A stretch of DNA of 64,000 nt from Paenibacillus antri (lineage in GTDB: Bacteria > Bacillota > Bacilli > Paenibacillales > YIM-B00363), in NCBI RefSeq assembly GCF_005765165.1, contig NZ_VCIW01000004.1, positions 62,001-126,000 of the forward strand, in the 5' to 3' direction. Both the position numbers and the translations under genes were made by a program. Under the pieces are notes generated by a model, which was given only the letters and a program-made list of their open reading frames with translations, did no database searches and was not told the DNA's origin. Position 1 is the first letter of the stretch. Each line of letters opens with the position of its first letter. Shown here piece by piece: positions 40,204 through 47,830 of this stretch.

Positions 40204-41081
40204 GAAGATTCGGGAAAATGTCGATGCGCACCCGCCACATCTTGGAAGGGTACTCGTTCATCTCCCTATGGGTCGTCGGCTTCCTGATGTTTCTAGCGGT
40301 TCCGTTCGGGCAATCGCTATATTACTCCTTCAACAAGATGACGTTGACGAATCAAGGACTCGTCGCTTCGTTCAACGGCCTTGCGTATTACCGGGAAGCG
40401 TTCACGCTGGACGTCGAGTTCGTGCCGAAGCTGATGTCGACGGTGACGACGATGGTCGTTCACGTGCCGCTCATCATCGTGTTCGCCATGTTCAGCGCCT
40501 TGCTGCTCAATCGTCCGTTCCGCGGACGCATGCTGTTCCGGTCGATCTTCTTCCTGCCGGTCATCATCGCCTCGGGCATGGTGCTCCAGAAGCTGCTGGA
40601 GCAAGGAGCCGCGACGCTGCCGATCTTCGTTCAATACGATCTGGCGCGAATCTTAAGCCAGTATGTTCCGGGCGAAGTGCTGCTGCCGCTCCTCCGAATG
40701 GCCGATTCGTTGACGCTCGTCATGTGGGACTCGGGCGTACAGATTCTTATTTTCCTGGCGGGCTTGCAGTCGATCTCGCCGTCGCTTTACGAAGCGGCCA
40801 AGTGCGACGGCGCGACGCCGTGGGAGAGCTTCTGGAAGGTGACGTTCCCGATGATTACGCCGATGATCCTGGTCAACATTTTGTTCAGCATCGTCAATTC
40901 GTTCACGAAGGTGAACAATTCCGTCATGCAATACATTCATACCGTCGCGTTCAAGGAGAACGATTACGGTTACGGCGCGGCGCTGGGGTGGATTTACTTC
41001 GCGATCATCTTCGCGATCATCCTGCTCGTCATGCTGATGTTTCGCAGAATGGATAATCCGTATACCCGGGAAGGCAGGTGA
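40200..41081 (+). CDS. ABC sugar transporter permease of the second importer, MalF/UgpA-like
   Basis: This 293-residue permease has six hydrophobic segments (FISLWVVGFLMFLAVPFGQ, LIIVFAMFSALLL, IFFLPVIIASGMVL) and an EAA loop (LYEAAKCDGATPWESFWKVTFP near residue 196). Its ATG overlaps the stop of the DUF5696 gene. It forms the second channel of the operon with the next gene; the cognate binding protein is the lipoprotein encoded last. The EAA loop differs from that of the first permease set, so the two channels are not simple duplicates. Confidence 0.92.
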   Translation: MRRFGKMSMRTRHILEGYSFISLWVVGFLMFLAVPFGQSLYYSFNKMTLTNQGLVASFNGLAYYREAFTLDVEFVPKLMSTVTTMVVHVPLIIVFAMFSALLLNRPFRGRMLFRSIFFLPVIIASGMVLQKLLEQGAATLPIFVQYDLARILSQYVPGEVLLPLLRMADSLTLVMWDSGVQILIFLAGLQSISPSLYEAAKCDGATPWESFWKVTFPMITPMILVNILFSIVNSFTKVNNSVMQYIHTVAFKENDYGYGAALGWIYFAIIFAIILLVMLMFRRMDNPYTREGR

Positions 41082-42085
41082 CGCGAGTGCGATCGGAACA
41101 TTCCGCGGAACGGACGGCCGCGGCGGATCCGCTGGCCCGTCTGGAAGCGAAAACCTCGGCGTACCTTCGTTCGAGGGCGGCGCGGCGCTCTAAAGAAGTG
41201 CTCGGCTTGACGCTGCACTATACGGTGCTGCTGAGCTTGTCCTTCGTCTTTATTTATCCGATTTTGTACATCGTCAGCCAATCGTTCATGCAGGTCGAGG
41301 ACATTACCGACGCGACCGTGCAATGGATTCCGAAGGCGCTCTCCTTCGAGCATTACCGGTTCGCCTTCAACAAGATGGATTATTGGCACAGCTTCGGCAA
41401 CAGCGCCGTCTCGACGCTTCTATCCGCCGCCGCGCAAATTTTCAGCTGCGCCGTCGTCGGGTACGGCTTCGCCCGTTATCGGTTTCCCGGTCACTCGCTC
41501 TTGCTCGCGCTCGTTCTGTTCGCGTTCCTCGTTCCGCCGCAGACGATCGTCATTCCGTTGTTCATCTTCTTCGGAGAGCTTCACTGGCTCAATACGTCGA
41601 TGCCGATCATCGTGCCGGGGTTGTTCGCGCAGGGGCTGCGGGGCGCTCTGTTCGTCCTGATCTTCATGCAGTTTTTCCGCGGATTGCCGCACCAGCTGGA
41701 GGAGGCGGCGCGCATCGACGGCGCCGGCGCGTACCGCACGTACTTCCAAATCATGCTGCCATTGTCCGGACCGGCGCTGCTCGTCGTCTTCCTGTTCTCC
41801 ACCGTATGGCATTGGAACGACGTCTTCGAACCGAACCTGTATTACATGGTTCAGGAATTCTATAACTTGCCGCAGCAGCTGGCGATCTTGGATACGGAAG
41901 GCGTGTTCCGCGTTCAGCAAGCGAAGATGATGACGGGAGGCCGCACGCTCGGATCGGTGCCGACCAATTTCAACCGGAATATGGCGGGGGCGCTCATCAC
42001 GATTTTGCCGCTCATTCTGCTTTACGGATTCGCCCAACGCTATTTCATAGAAAGCGTAGAACGGACCGGCATCGCGGGAGATTGA
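41078..42085 (+). CDS. ABC sugar transporter permease of the second importer, MalG/UgpE-like
   Basis: This 335-residue permease starts with a GTG overlapping the previous stop; another GTG lies three codons on. A hydrophilic N-terminal extension of about 45 residues precedes six hydrophobic segments (LHYTVLLSLSFVFIYPILYIVSQ, LLALVLFAFLVPPQTIVIPLFIFF) and the EAA loop LEEAARIDGAGAYRTYFQIMLP. The C-terminal LLYGFAQRYFIESVERTGIAG is typical of this class. It is the last membrane component before the lipoprotein gene. Confidence 0.92.
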   Translation: MTRVRSEHSAERTAAADPLARLEAKTSAYLRSRAARRSKEVLGLTLHYTVLLSLSFVFIYPILYIVSQSFMQVEDITDATVQWIPKALSFEHYRFAFNKMDYWHSFGNSAVSTLLSAAAQIFSCAVVGYGFARYRFPGHSLLLALVLFAFLVPPQTIVIPLFIFFGELHWLNTSMPIIVPGLFAQGLRGALFVLIFMQFFRGLPHQLEEAARIDGAGAYRTYFQIMLPLSGPALLVVFLFSTVWHWNDVFEPNLYYMVQEFYNLPQQLAILDTEGVFRVQQAKMMTGGRTLGSVPTNFNRNMAGALITILPLILLYGFAQRYFIESVERTGIAGD

Positions 42086-42112
42086 TTCGCTGTCCCGGCA
42101 GGCTCGTTCGTA

Positions 42113-42142
42113 AAGGAGCGTGATGCGTATAGGAGCGTAATG
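42113..42142 (+). other. Possible leader mini-ORF (MRIGA) with tandem ribosome sites
   Basis: Two near-identical boxes, AGGAGCGTGATG (42114) and AGGAGCGTAATG (42131), each combine a ribosome site with an ATG. The first ATG opens a 5-codon frame whose TAA overlaps the second ATG (TAATG). The second ATG is in frame with the downstream binding protein, giving a possible N-extended form 19 residues longer. It may be a translational leader. Confidence 0.35.
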
Positions 42143-42196
42143 TCGGCGCAGGATTTCAAGGGACGCACCGAAAATCCAAAAAAAGGTGGATGTCAA

Positions 42197-43615
42197 ATGA
42201 AAAAACGAGCATCGATTTCACTGATTTTGATTCTTGTTCTGACGATGGCGCTGGCGGCTTGCTCCGGAGGAAGCGGACTCGGAACCGGTACGCCGGAGCC
42301 GGCCGATCCGAAAGCGGAAGCCCCGTCGAACGACAACAAAGGCCAAACGGACGCTCCGCCGGCGCAAGAGGTCGTTACGGCGGATCCGAACAACTTCGTC
42401 CCGGCGCTCGCGACGGATACGCAGGGGGAGGTCACGGTATGGGCCGCCTGGCCGTTGGAATCCTGGATCGGCATGTTCAATTCCCAATACCCCAACGTCA
42501 AGGTGAATCTCGTCGTGATGGACGAAATCGAGGGGAAGCTGAAGACGGCGTTGGCCGCGGGTTCCGGCGCGCCGGACATCGCGTTCCTCGACGGCGGGTT
42601 GATGGGCAACTACAACACGGTCGACGGATTCGAGGATTTATTGCTTCCGCCGTATAACGCGGGGATATACGAGGATTTCTTCCCGCCGTCCGTATGGCAG
42701 CGCTTCAAGTCGCTCGACGGACAGAAGCTGATCAGCATCGCCACCGACACCGCGCCGGCCGTTACGTTTTATCGCGTCGACATCCTGGAAGAGAACGGCT
42801 TCCCGACCGATCCTGCGGAGCTCGGGGAATACATCGCGAACGCCGACAACTTCATCAATATGGCGAAGACGCTCCAAGCGCAGGGCAAGTATTTGATCCA
42901 GTGGGATACGGAGCCGCTGAGCATCTATACGTTCGGCATCGGATTTTTTAACCGCAAGCTCGAGTGGCAGCGCAACACGCCGCAATTCGCCGACGGCTTG
43001 GATTTGTCGAAACGGTTCAAGCAAGAGAAGCTCGCCTCGAACATCGACTTCTGGTCGGACGAAGGGACGCAGGCGCTCGCTTCGGGCAAGACGGCCATGA
43101 CGTTCCTCGGCAACTGGGGCGTCGACGAAATTCGCAACAAAGCGCCGGATACGGAAGGCAAATGGCGCGCGACGCATCTGCCGTTCGGCGCGTACGGCGG
43201 CTGGGGCGGCGCTTCGCTCGGCATCACGACGCAAAGCAAGAATAAACCGCTCGCGTGGGAGTTTATCCGGTTGATTCTCCTCAACAACGTCTTCGCGAAC
43301 AAGGAAAACATCCAGTACGGCGGGACGCCCGCGTTCTTGCCCGCGTACGACCTGCTGGAGTCGGTGGAGACGCCGAACGTCTTCCTCGGCGGCCAGAAGA
43401 CAGGGAAGATGTATATGGAGATGATTCAGAAAATTCCGGAATCGATCAGCACGCCGCTCGACGTCAAGGCCCAGGAAATCTGGGATAAGGGCATTCAAGA
43501 GGCGCTCGAGAAAAACATCGATTCCAAGACGGCGCTGCAAAACATTCAAGACGAGGTGGAGCGCGTCTTGGGTCCGGACATCGCGGCGCTGAAGCAGCAG
43601 CTCGGTATTCAGTAA
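42197..43615 (+). CDS. Sugar ABC transporter substrate-binding lipoprotein
   Basis: This 472-residue binding protein has a signal peptide ending in the lipobox LAAC (C22), a Pro/Gly-rich tether, then a UgpB/MalE-like fold (VTVWAAWPLESWIGMFNSQYP, LKTALAAGSGAPDIAFLD, WSDEGTQALASGKTAMTFLGNW). The start is ATG 42197, seven bases after AAAGGTGGA. It is the receptor for the second importer of the operon, encoded 111 bases upstream, while the 989-residue protein serves the first. A strong hairpin follows its stop codon, presumably protecting its part of the transcript. Confidence 0.93.
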   Translation: MKKRASISLILILVLTMALAACSGGSGLGTGTPEPADPKAEAPSNDNKGQTDAPPAQEVVTADPNNFVPALATDTQGEVTVWAAWPLESWIGMFNSQYPNVKVNLVVMDEIEGKLKTALAAGSGAPDIAFLDGGLMGNYNTVDGFEDLLLPPYNAGIYEDFFPPSVWQRFKSLDGQKLISIATDTAPAVTFYRVDILEENGFPTDPAELGEYIANADNFINMAKTLQAQGKYLIQWDTEPLSIYTFGIGFFNRKLEWQRNTPQFADGLDLSKRFKQEKLASNIDFWSDEGTQALASGKTAMTFLGNWGVDEIRNKAPDTEGKWRATHLPFGAYGGWGGASLGITTQSKNKPLAWEFIRLILLNNVFANKENIQYGGTPAFLPAYDLLESVETPNVFLGGQKTGKMYMEMIQKIPESISTPLDVKAQEIWDKGIQEALEKNIDSKTALQNIQDEVERVLGPDIAALKQQLGIQ

Positions 43616-43625
43616 CGGATTTTGC

Positions 43626-43659
43626 GCCGGAATCGTTCGCGTCCGCGAGCGATTCCGGC
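43626..43659 (+). terminator. Strong hairpin at the end of the transport operon
   Basis: GCCGGAATCG pairs with CGATTCCGGC (10 bp), extended inside by TCGC/GCGA. Only TTCC follows, without a T run, so it is more likely a partial terminator or a 3'-stabilising stem than a full stop. The Gfo/Idh gene begins 23 bases later. Confidence 0.55.
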
Positions 43660-43682
43660 TTCCATCCTCCGGAGGTGAACGT

Positions 43683-44675
43683 ATGATCCGATGGGGCATC
43701 TTGGGCTGCGCGGCCATCGCCGAGCAGCATATCGTTCGAGCGATTCGGAGCTCGCCGAGCGGGGAGGCCGTCGCGGTCGCCAGCCGAAGAGCGGATACGG
43801 CCAAGGCGTTCGCCGACCGGCACGGCATTCCGCGGCACTACGGCAGTTACGAGGCGCTGCTCGCCGATCCGGACGTGGATGCGGTTTACGTTCCGCTGCC
43901 GAATCATCTGCATTGCGAGTGGACCGTGCGCGCGGCTCTCGCAGGGAAGCATGTGCTGTGCGAGAAGCCGTTCGCGATGGACGCCGAGGAAGCGGTCCGC
44001 ATGGCGGAAGCGGCCAAGACCGCGAACGTGCGGCTGGCGGAAGCGTTCATGTACCGACACCACCCGAGGTACGCCCGCGCGAAGCAGTGGATCGCTTCGG
44101 GCGCGATCGGCGACGTGCGTGCCGTCTCGGCGTCGTTCGCGTTCGATCTGTCGAGTCGATCCGACGATATTCGCTTTCGTCCCGAACACGGCGGCGGCTC
44201 GGTGTACGACAACGGCTGTTACGCGATCAGCGGGGCGAGGCTGCTGCTCGGCTCGGAGCCGGAAGCCGTGACGGCCCATGCGTGGACGTCCGAACGCCAT
44301 GGCGGCGTCGATATGATGAACGCGGCGCTGCTGGAGTTCCCCGGCGGGATCGGCGCGACGCTGCTGTTCGGCATGTGGTGCGACGGCCGGAACGAAATTC
44401 TGGTGTTGGGGAGCGAAGGCAGCATCGCGATTCCGAACGCGTTTTACTACGAGCCCCCGGAGGAAACCCGGCTGATCCTGCGGAGCGGGGGAGAAACCGT
44501 CGAGGAGACGTTCTCCGCGACGGATCATTACGCGCTGCAGGTCGAGTCTTTCGCGAGAAGCGTGGAAGAGGGCGTCGATCCCGCGTTCCCGCCGGAGGAC
44601 GCGGTCGCGAACATGCGCGTCGTCGAGGCGACGCTGCGCTCGGCCCGTTCGCGGACCCGCGTCGTCATCGGGTAG
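43683..44675 (+). CDS. Gfo/Idh/MocA-family NAD(P)-dependent dehydrogenase
   Basis: This 330-residue protein has an N-terminal nucleotide-binding fold (WGILGCAAIAEQHIVRAI), the catalytic lysine in CEKPFAMDAEEA near residue 98 and a C-terminal domain with YDNGCYAISGARLLLG near 178. It resembles the dihydrodiol dehydrogenase / sugar oxidoreductase branch of the family. The ATG follows GGAGGTGA. It probably oxidises the sugar imported by the operon upstream or reduces its keto form. The next gene starts 28 bases downstream. Confidence 0.92.
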   Translation: MIRWGILGCAAIAEQHIVRAIRSSPSGEAVAVASRRADTAKAFADRHGIPRHYGSYEALLADPDVDAVYVPLPNHLHCEWTVRAALAGKHVLCEKPFAMDAEEAVRMAEAAKTANVRLAEAFMYRHHPRYARAKQWIASGAIGDVRAVSASFAFDLSSRSDDIRFRPEHGGGSVYDNGCYAISGARLLLGSEPEAVTAHAWTSERHGGVDMMNAALLEFPGGIGATLLFGMWCDGRNEILVLGSEGSIAIPNAFYYEPPEETRLILRSGGETVEETFSATDHYALQVESFARSVEEGVDPAFPPEDAVANMRVVEATLRSARSRTRVVIG

Positions 44676-44703
44676 CGCCGGAGCCGCCGAAGGAGGGAGA
44701 ACG

Positions 44704-45582
44704 ATGACTGCCGCTGTGTTAAACGATGCGCAAATCGAGCATTTCATCGACAAGGGTTGGGTAAAGCTGGAGCGGGCGTACGCGGAAGCGGACGCGTTGG
44801 CCGCCCAGACGTACGTGTGGAGTCAAGTGGAGCGGCGAGGCGTGCTGCGAAGCGACCGTTCGACTTGGACGAAGCCGATGGTCCGGATGAACGAAAATTA
44901 CGACACGCCGGAGTTTCGGGCTTGCCAAACCGACCGATTGCTGGGCGCGATCGAGGACTTGATCGGACCCGGGCAGTGGTTGTTTCGCGAACGGCCCATT
45001 CGTTGGGGGTGGTGGCCGGTAAATTTCAGCCAAGGCGCCGAGCGGGCGTGGGACGTCCCGACCGAAGCTTGGCATATCGACGGCATCCATCACCCCCAAT
45101 TTCTCGATAGTCCGGAACAAGGGCTGCTTCTGCTGTGCATCTTCTCCGAAATCGGTCCGCGCGGCGGCGGCACGCTCGTCGTCGAAGGGTCGCACAACAT
45201 CGTGGCTCGCATTCTGAAGGAGCGCCCGGAAGGGCTTGCGGTGAAGGAAGTGAACGAAGCGGCCAAGCGGCATCCGTATTTGGCCGAGTTGACCGGCAGT
45301 CGGCCGATCCCGGACGGCCTCTCCCGCATCGAGCGATTCATGGAGCGCGAGACCGTCGACGACGACGGCTTCCGGCTTCGCGTCGTAGAGACGACCGGGA
45401 GGCCCGGGGACGTCATCATCGGTCACCCGTTCTTGTTCCATGCGGCGTCGCCGAACCATACGGGCGCGCCGAGATTTATGTGCAACAACCAAGCGCCGCT
45501 GCGGGACCGCATCCGATTGGACCGGCCGCCCGGCGAGTCGCACACGCCGTTAGAACGGTCGATTCGCAAGGCCGTCTATTGA
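44704..45582 (+). CDS. Phytanoyl-CoA dioxygenase (PhyH) family protein 2
   Basis: This 292-residue Fe(II)/2-oxoglutarate oxygenase keeps iron ligands H124 and D126 in AWHIDGIHH and H246 in PFLFHAASPN, with an arginine shortly after (APRFMCNN). It has an insertion of about 50 residues (KERPEGLAVKEVNEAAKRHP) between the two halves of the jelly roll compared with protein 1 at 28935. The ATG follows GAAGGAGGGAG. It lies between a dehydrogenase and a LacI regulator. The substrate is unknown, perhaps a modified sugar from the upstream transporter. Confidence 0.9.
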   Translation: MTAAVLNDAQIEHFIDKGWVKLERAYAEADALAAQTYVWSQVERRGVLRSDRSTWTKPMVRMNENYDTPEFRACQTDRLLGAIEDLIGPGQWLFRERPIRWGWWPVNFSQGAERAWDVPTEAWHIDGIHHPQFLDSPEQGLLLLCIFSEIGPRGGGTLVVEGSHNIVARILKERPEGLAVKEVNEAAKRHPYLAELTGSRPIPDGLSRIERFMERETVDDDGFRLRVVETTGRPGDVIIGHPFLFHAASPNHTGAPRFMCNNQAPLRDRIRLDRPPGESHTPLERSIRKAVY

Positions 45583-45602
45583 GAAGAGGGATGGGGAACG
45601 GG

Positions 45603-46634
45603 ATGAAAATTACGATTAAGGAGGTGGCGAAGGAGGCGGGGGTTTCCATCGCTACCGTTTCAAGAGTGTTAAACGGCAAGGACGGAATCAAGCCTTCCAC
45701 GAAGGACCGCGTGGAGAAGGCGATCGTGAAGTACAACTTCTCTCCGGACCACATCGCCCGATCCATGATCGTAAAGGAGTCCAAAACGATAGGGCTGTTA
45801 GTGCCACAGTTATCCAACGAATACTGGGCTACCTTGGCGGAAGTCATCGAGGAAGCGCTCTGGACGCATGGATATACGCTGTTGTTATGTACGTCGTCGA
45901 CCCGCGACGACAGCCTGCAGAAGGAGAAAGCCGCGATCCATTCCTTCATTCAACGGAAGGTCGACGGCATCATCTACAGCACCTCCAGCGGGGCGAACGA
46001 GTCTTTCCTGGAATTCACCGAGCAGATCAAGCGATACGGCGTGCCGATCGTCGCCTTCGATCAAAAAATCCAAGGGATGAGCCAAATATACGGCGATCAT
46101 CTGCAAGGCGCGATGGACGCGGTCAAGCATCTCATTCAGCTCGGCCATCGGAATATCGCGTACATCGGCGGGCCGCTCGTCAGTCCCGAACGGGAGCTCG
46201 GATACCGGAACGCGCATACGATCCACGATTTGCCCGTCTACGAGCAACTGATTACGCGCGGCGAACCGACGTTCCAATTCGGCTACCGCGCGATGCGGGA
46301 GCTGATCGAGTCGGGACGCCTGTTCACAGGCGTGTTTTGCGGCAACGATCTCATCGCGCTCGGCGCGCTGCAGGCGCTCGAGACGGCCGGGCGGCGCGTG
46401 CCGGAGGACGTCGCGGTCGTCGGGTACGACGACATTCATATGGCCAGCTTCGCCAAGCCCGCGCTGACGACCGTGCGGCAGCCGATCGCCGAGATGGGGC
46501 GGACGCTCGTGGAGCAAGTTTTGTTGTCCATCGAAACCGGCAACGCCCCTCAACAGAGCCGCCATCTCGTCTTTCCGATGACGCTCGTCGTTCGGGAAAG
46601 CTGCGGCGCGAAGACAAGGGTTCGGACGTTGTAA
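45603..46634 (+). CDS. LacI-family transcriptional regulator (paralogue 2)
   Basis: This 343-residue repressor has a LacI helix-turn-helix (IKEVAKEAGVSIATVSRVL) and a sugar-binding domain (LLVPQLSNEYWATL, GYDDIHMASFAKP). It is a clear paralogue of the regulator at 27851: recognition helix, hinge and the DHLQGAMDAVKHLIQLGHR segment are nearly the same, so both may bind similar operators. I chose ATG 45603 because it starts the conserved MKITIKEV; an in-frame ATG at 45591 lies directly against the ribosome site GAAGAGGG. It is embedded in the catabolic gene string rather than separated from it. Confidence 0.93.
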   Translation: MKITIKEVAKEAGVSIATVSRVLNGKDGIKPSTKDRVEKAIVKYNFSPDHIARSMIVKESKTIGLLVPQLSNEYWATLAEVIEEALWTHGYTLLLCTSSTRDDSLQKEKAAIHSFIQRKVDGIIYSTSSGANESFLEFTEQIKRYGVPIVAFDQKIQGMSQIYGDHLQGAMDAVKHLIQLGHRNIAYIGGPLVSPERELGYRNAHTIHDLPVYEQLITRGEPTFQFGYRAMRELIESGRLFTGVFCGNDLIALGALQALETAGRRVPEDVAVVGYDDIHMASFAKPALTTVRQPIAEMGRTLVEQVLLSIETGNAPQQSRHLVFPMTLVVRESCGAKTRVRTL

Positions 46635-46701
46635 CGATCGGATCGTCGGCGAGCGCGGCATTACACATAACGGTTCATTACCGACAAAGGAGAGACGTAA
46701 C

Positions 46702-47793
46702 ATGAAAAGAGTCAAAGTCGGCGTCATCGGATTAGGGGAAGTCGCGCAAATCATTCATCTGCCGATCTTGCAAGCGCTGAGCGACCGATATGAAGTCGTC
46801 GCGTTATGCGATATTTCGCCTTCGCTCGTCGCCTGGGCCGGAGAACGGTACGGAGTTGACGCGCTCTACACCGACGCGCACGAGCTCGTGCGGCGGGAAG
46901 ACATAGACGCCGTGTTCGTTCTGAACAGCGACGAATATCACGCCGAGCACGCCATCGCCGCGATCCGCCAAGGCAAGCATGTGTTGATCGAGAAGCCGAT
47001 GACGCTCACCGTCTCCGACGCGGACGCGCTCATCGCGGCGAGAGACGAGGCCGGCGTGCAGGTGTTGGTCGGCTACATGCGCCGGTACGCGCCGGCGTTC
47101 GAGAAGGCGTGCGAGGAGCTCGCGTCGCTGGGACCGATTCAATACGCGCGCATCCGCGACATTATCGGGCAGAACGCGATGATCATCGAGCAGTCGAGCG
47201 TCGTGCGCCGGTTCCAAGACATTCCGAAGGAAGCCTCAGACGACCGCTGGGCGCGGGCCAAGCGGATGGTCGACGAGGCGGTCGGCGACGTGCCGCAGCC
47301 GATCCGGAATTCGTATCGTCTGCTGGCGGGATTGAACAGCCACGATCTGTCCGCCATGCGGGAGCTGCTAGGCATGCCCAAGCGGGTCGTGTCCGCCTCC
47401 CATTGGAACGACGGGTATTACATCACGGCGACCTTCGAGTTTGACGGCTATCATGCGACGTTCGAAACCGGCGTCGATCACCAGCGCCGATTCGACGCGC
47501 ACATCGAAGTGTTCGGCAAGTCGAAGCAGATGAAAATTCAGTACGATACGCCGTATATTCGCCACCTGCCGACGACGCTGCAGGTCTCGGAGACGGTCGG
47601 CGACGCGTATCGACAATCCGTGCACCGACCGACGTTCAAGGATCCGTATACGGTCGAGCTCGAACGCTTCTACGACGTCGTCGCGGGCGGGGCGCAGCCG
47701 AAGACGACGCCGGAGGATTACAAAGAAGATCTCGCTTTGTTTAAGATGATTTGCGACGCGCTGCTGCGCAATTATTCTTCCGTCGCGCAATAA
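46702..47793 (+). CDS. Gfo/Idh/MocA-family dehydrogenase
   Basis: This 363-residue protein has an intact nucleotide loop (VGVIGLGEVAQIIHLPIL), the catalytic lysine in LIEKPMTLTVSDAD near residue 97 and the family's C-terminal sheet domain. A histidine in GLNSHDLSAMRELLG near 215 is in the position of the usual catalytic histidine. The ATG follows AAAGGAGAG. It differs clearly from the dehydrogenase at 43683, so the two probably act on different intermediates of the same sugar pathway. Confidence 0.92.
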   Translation: MKRVKVGVIGLGEVAQIIHLPILQALSDRYEVVALCDISPSLVAWAGERYGVDALYTDAHELVRREDIDAVFVLNSDEYHAEHAIAAIRQGKHVLIEKPMTLTVSDADALIAARDEAGVQVLVGYMRRYAPAFEKACEELASLGPIQYARIRDIIGQNAMIIEQSSVVRRFQDIPKEASDDRWARAKRMVDEAVGDVPQPIRNSYRLLAGLNSHDLSAMRELLGMPKRVVSASHWNDGYYITATFEFDGYHATFETGVDHQRRFDAHIEVFGKSKQMKIQYDTPYIRHLPTTLQVSETVGDAYRQSVHRPTFKDPYTVELERFYDVVAGGAQPKTTPEDYKEDLALFKMICDALLRNYSSVAQ

Positions 47794-47830
47794 AGCTTCG
47801 AAGGACGGCGGTTGAAGGAGGAAACGAGCG

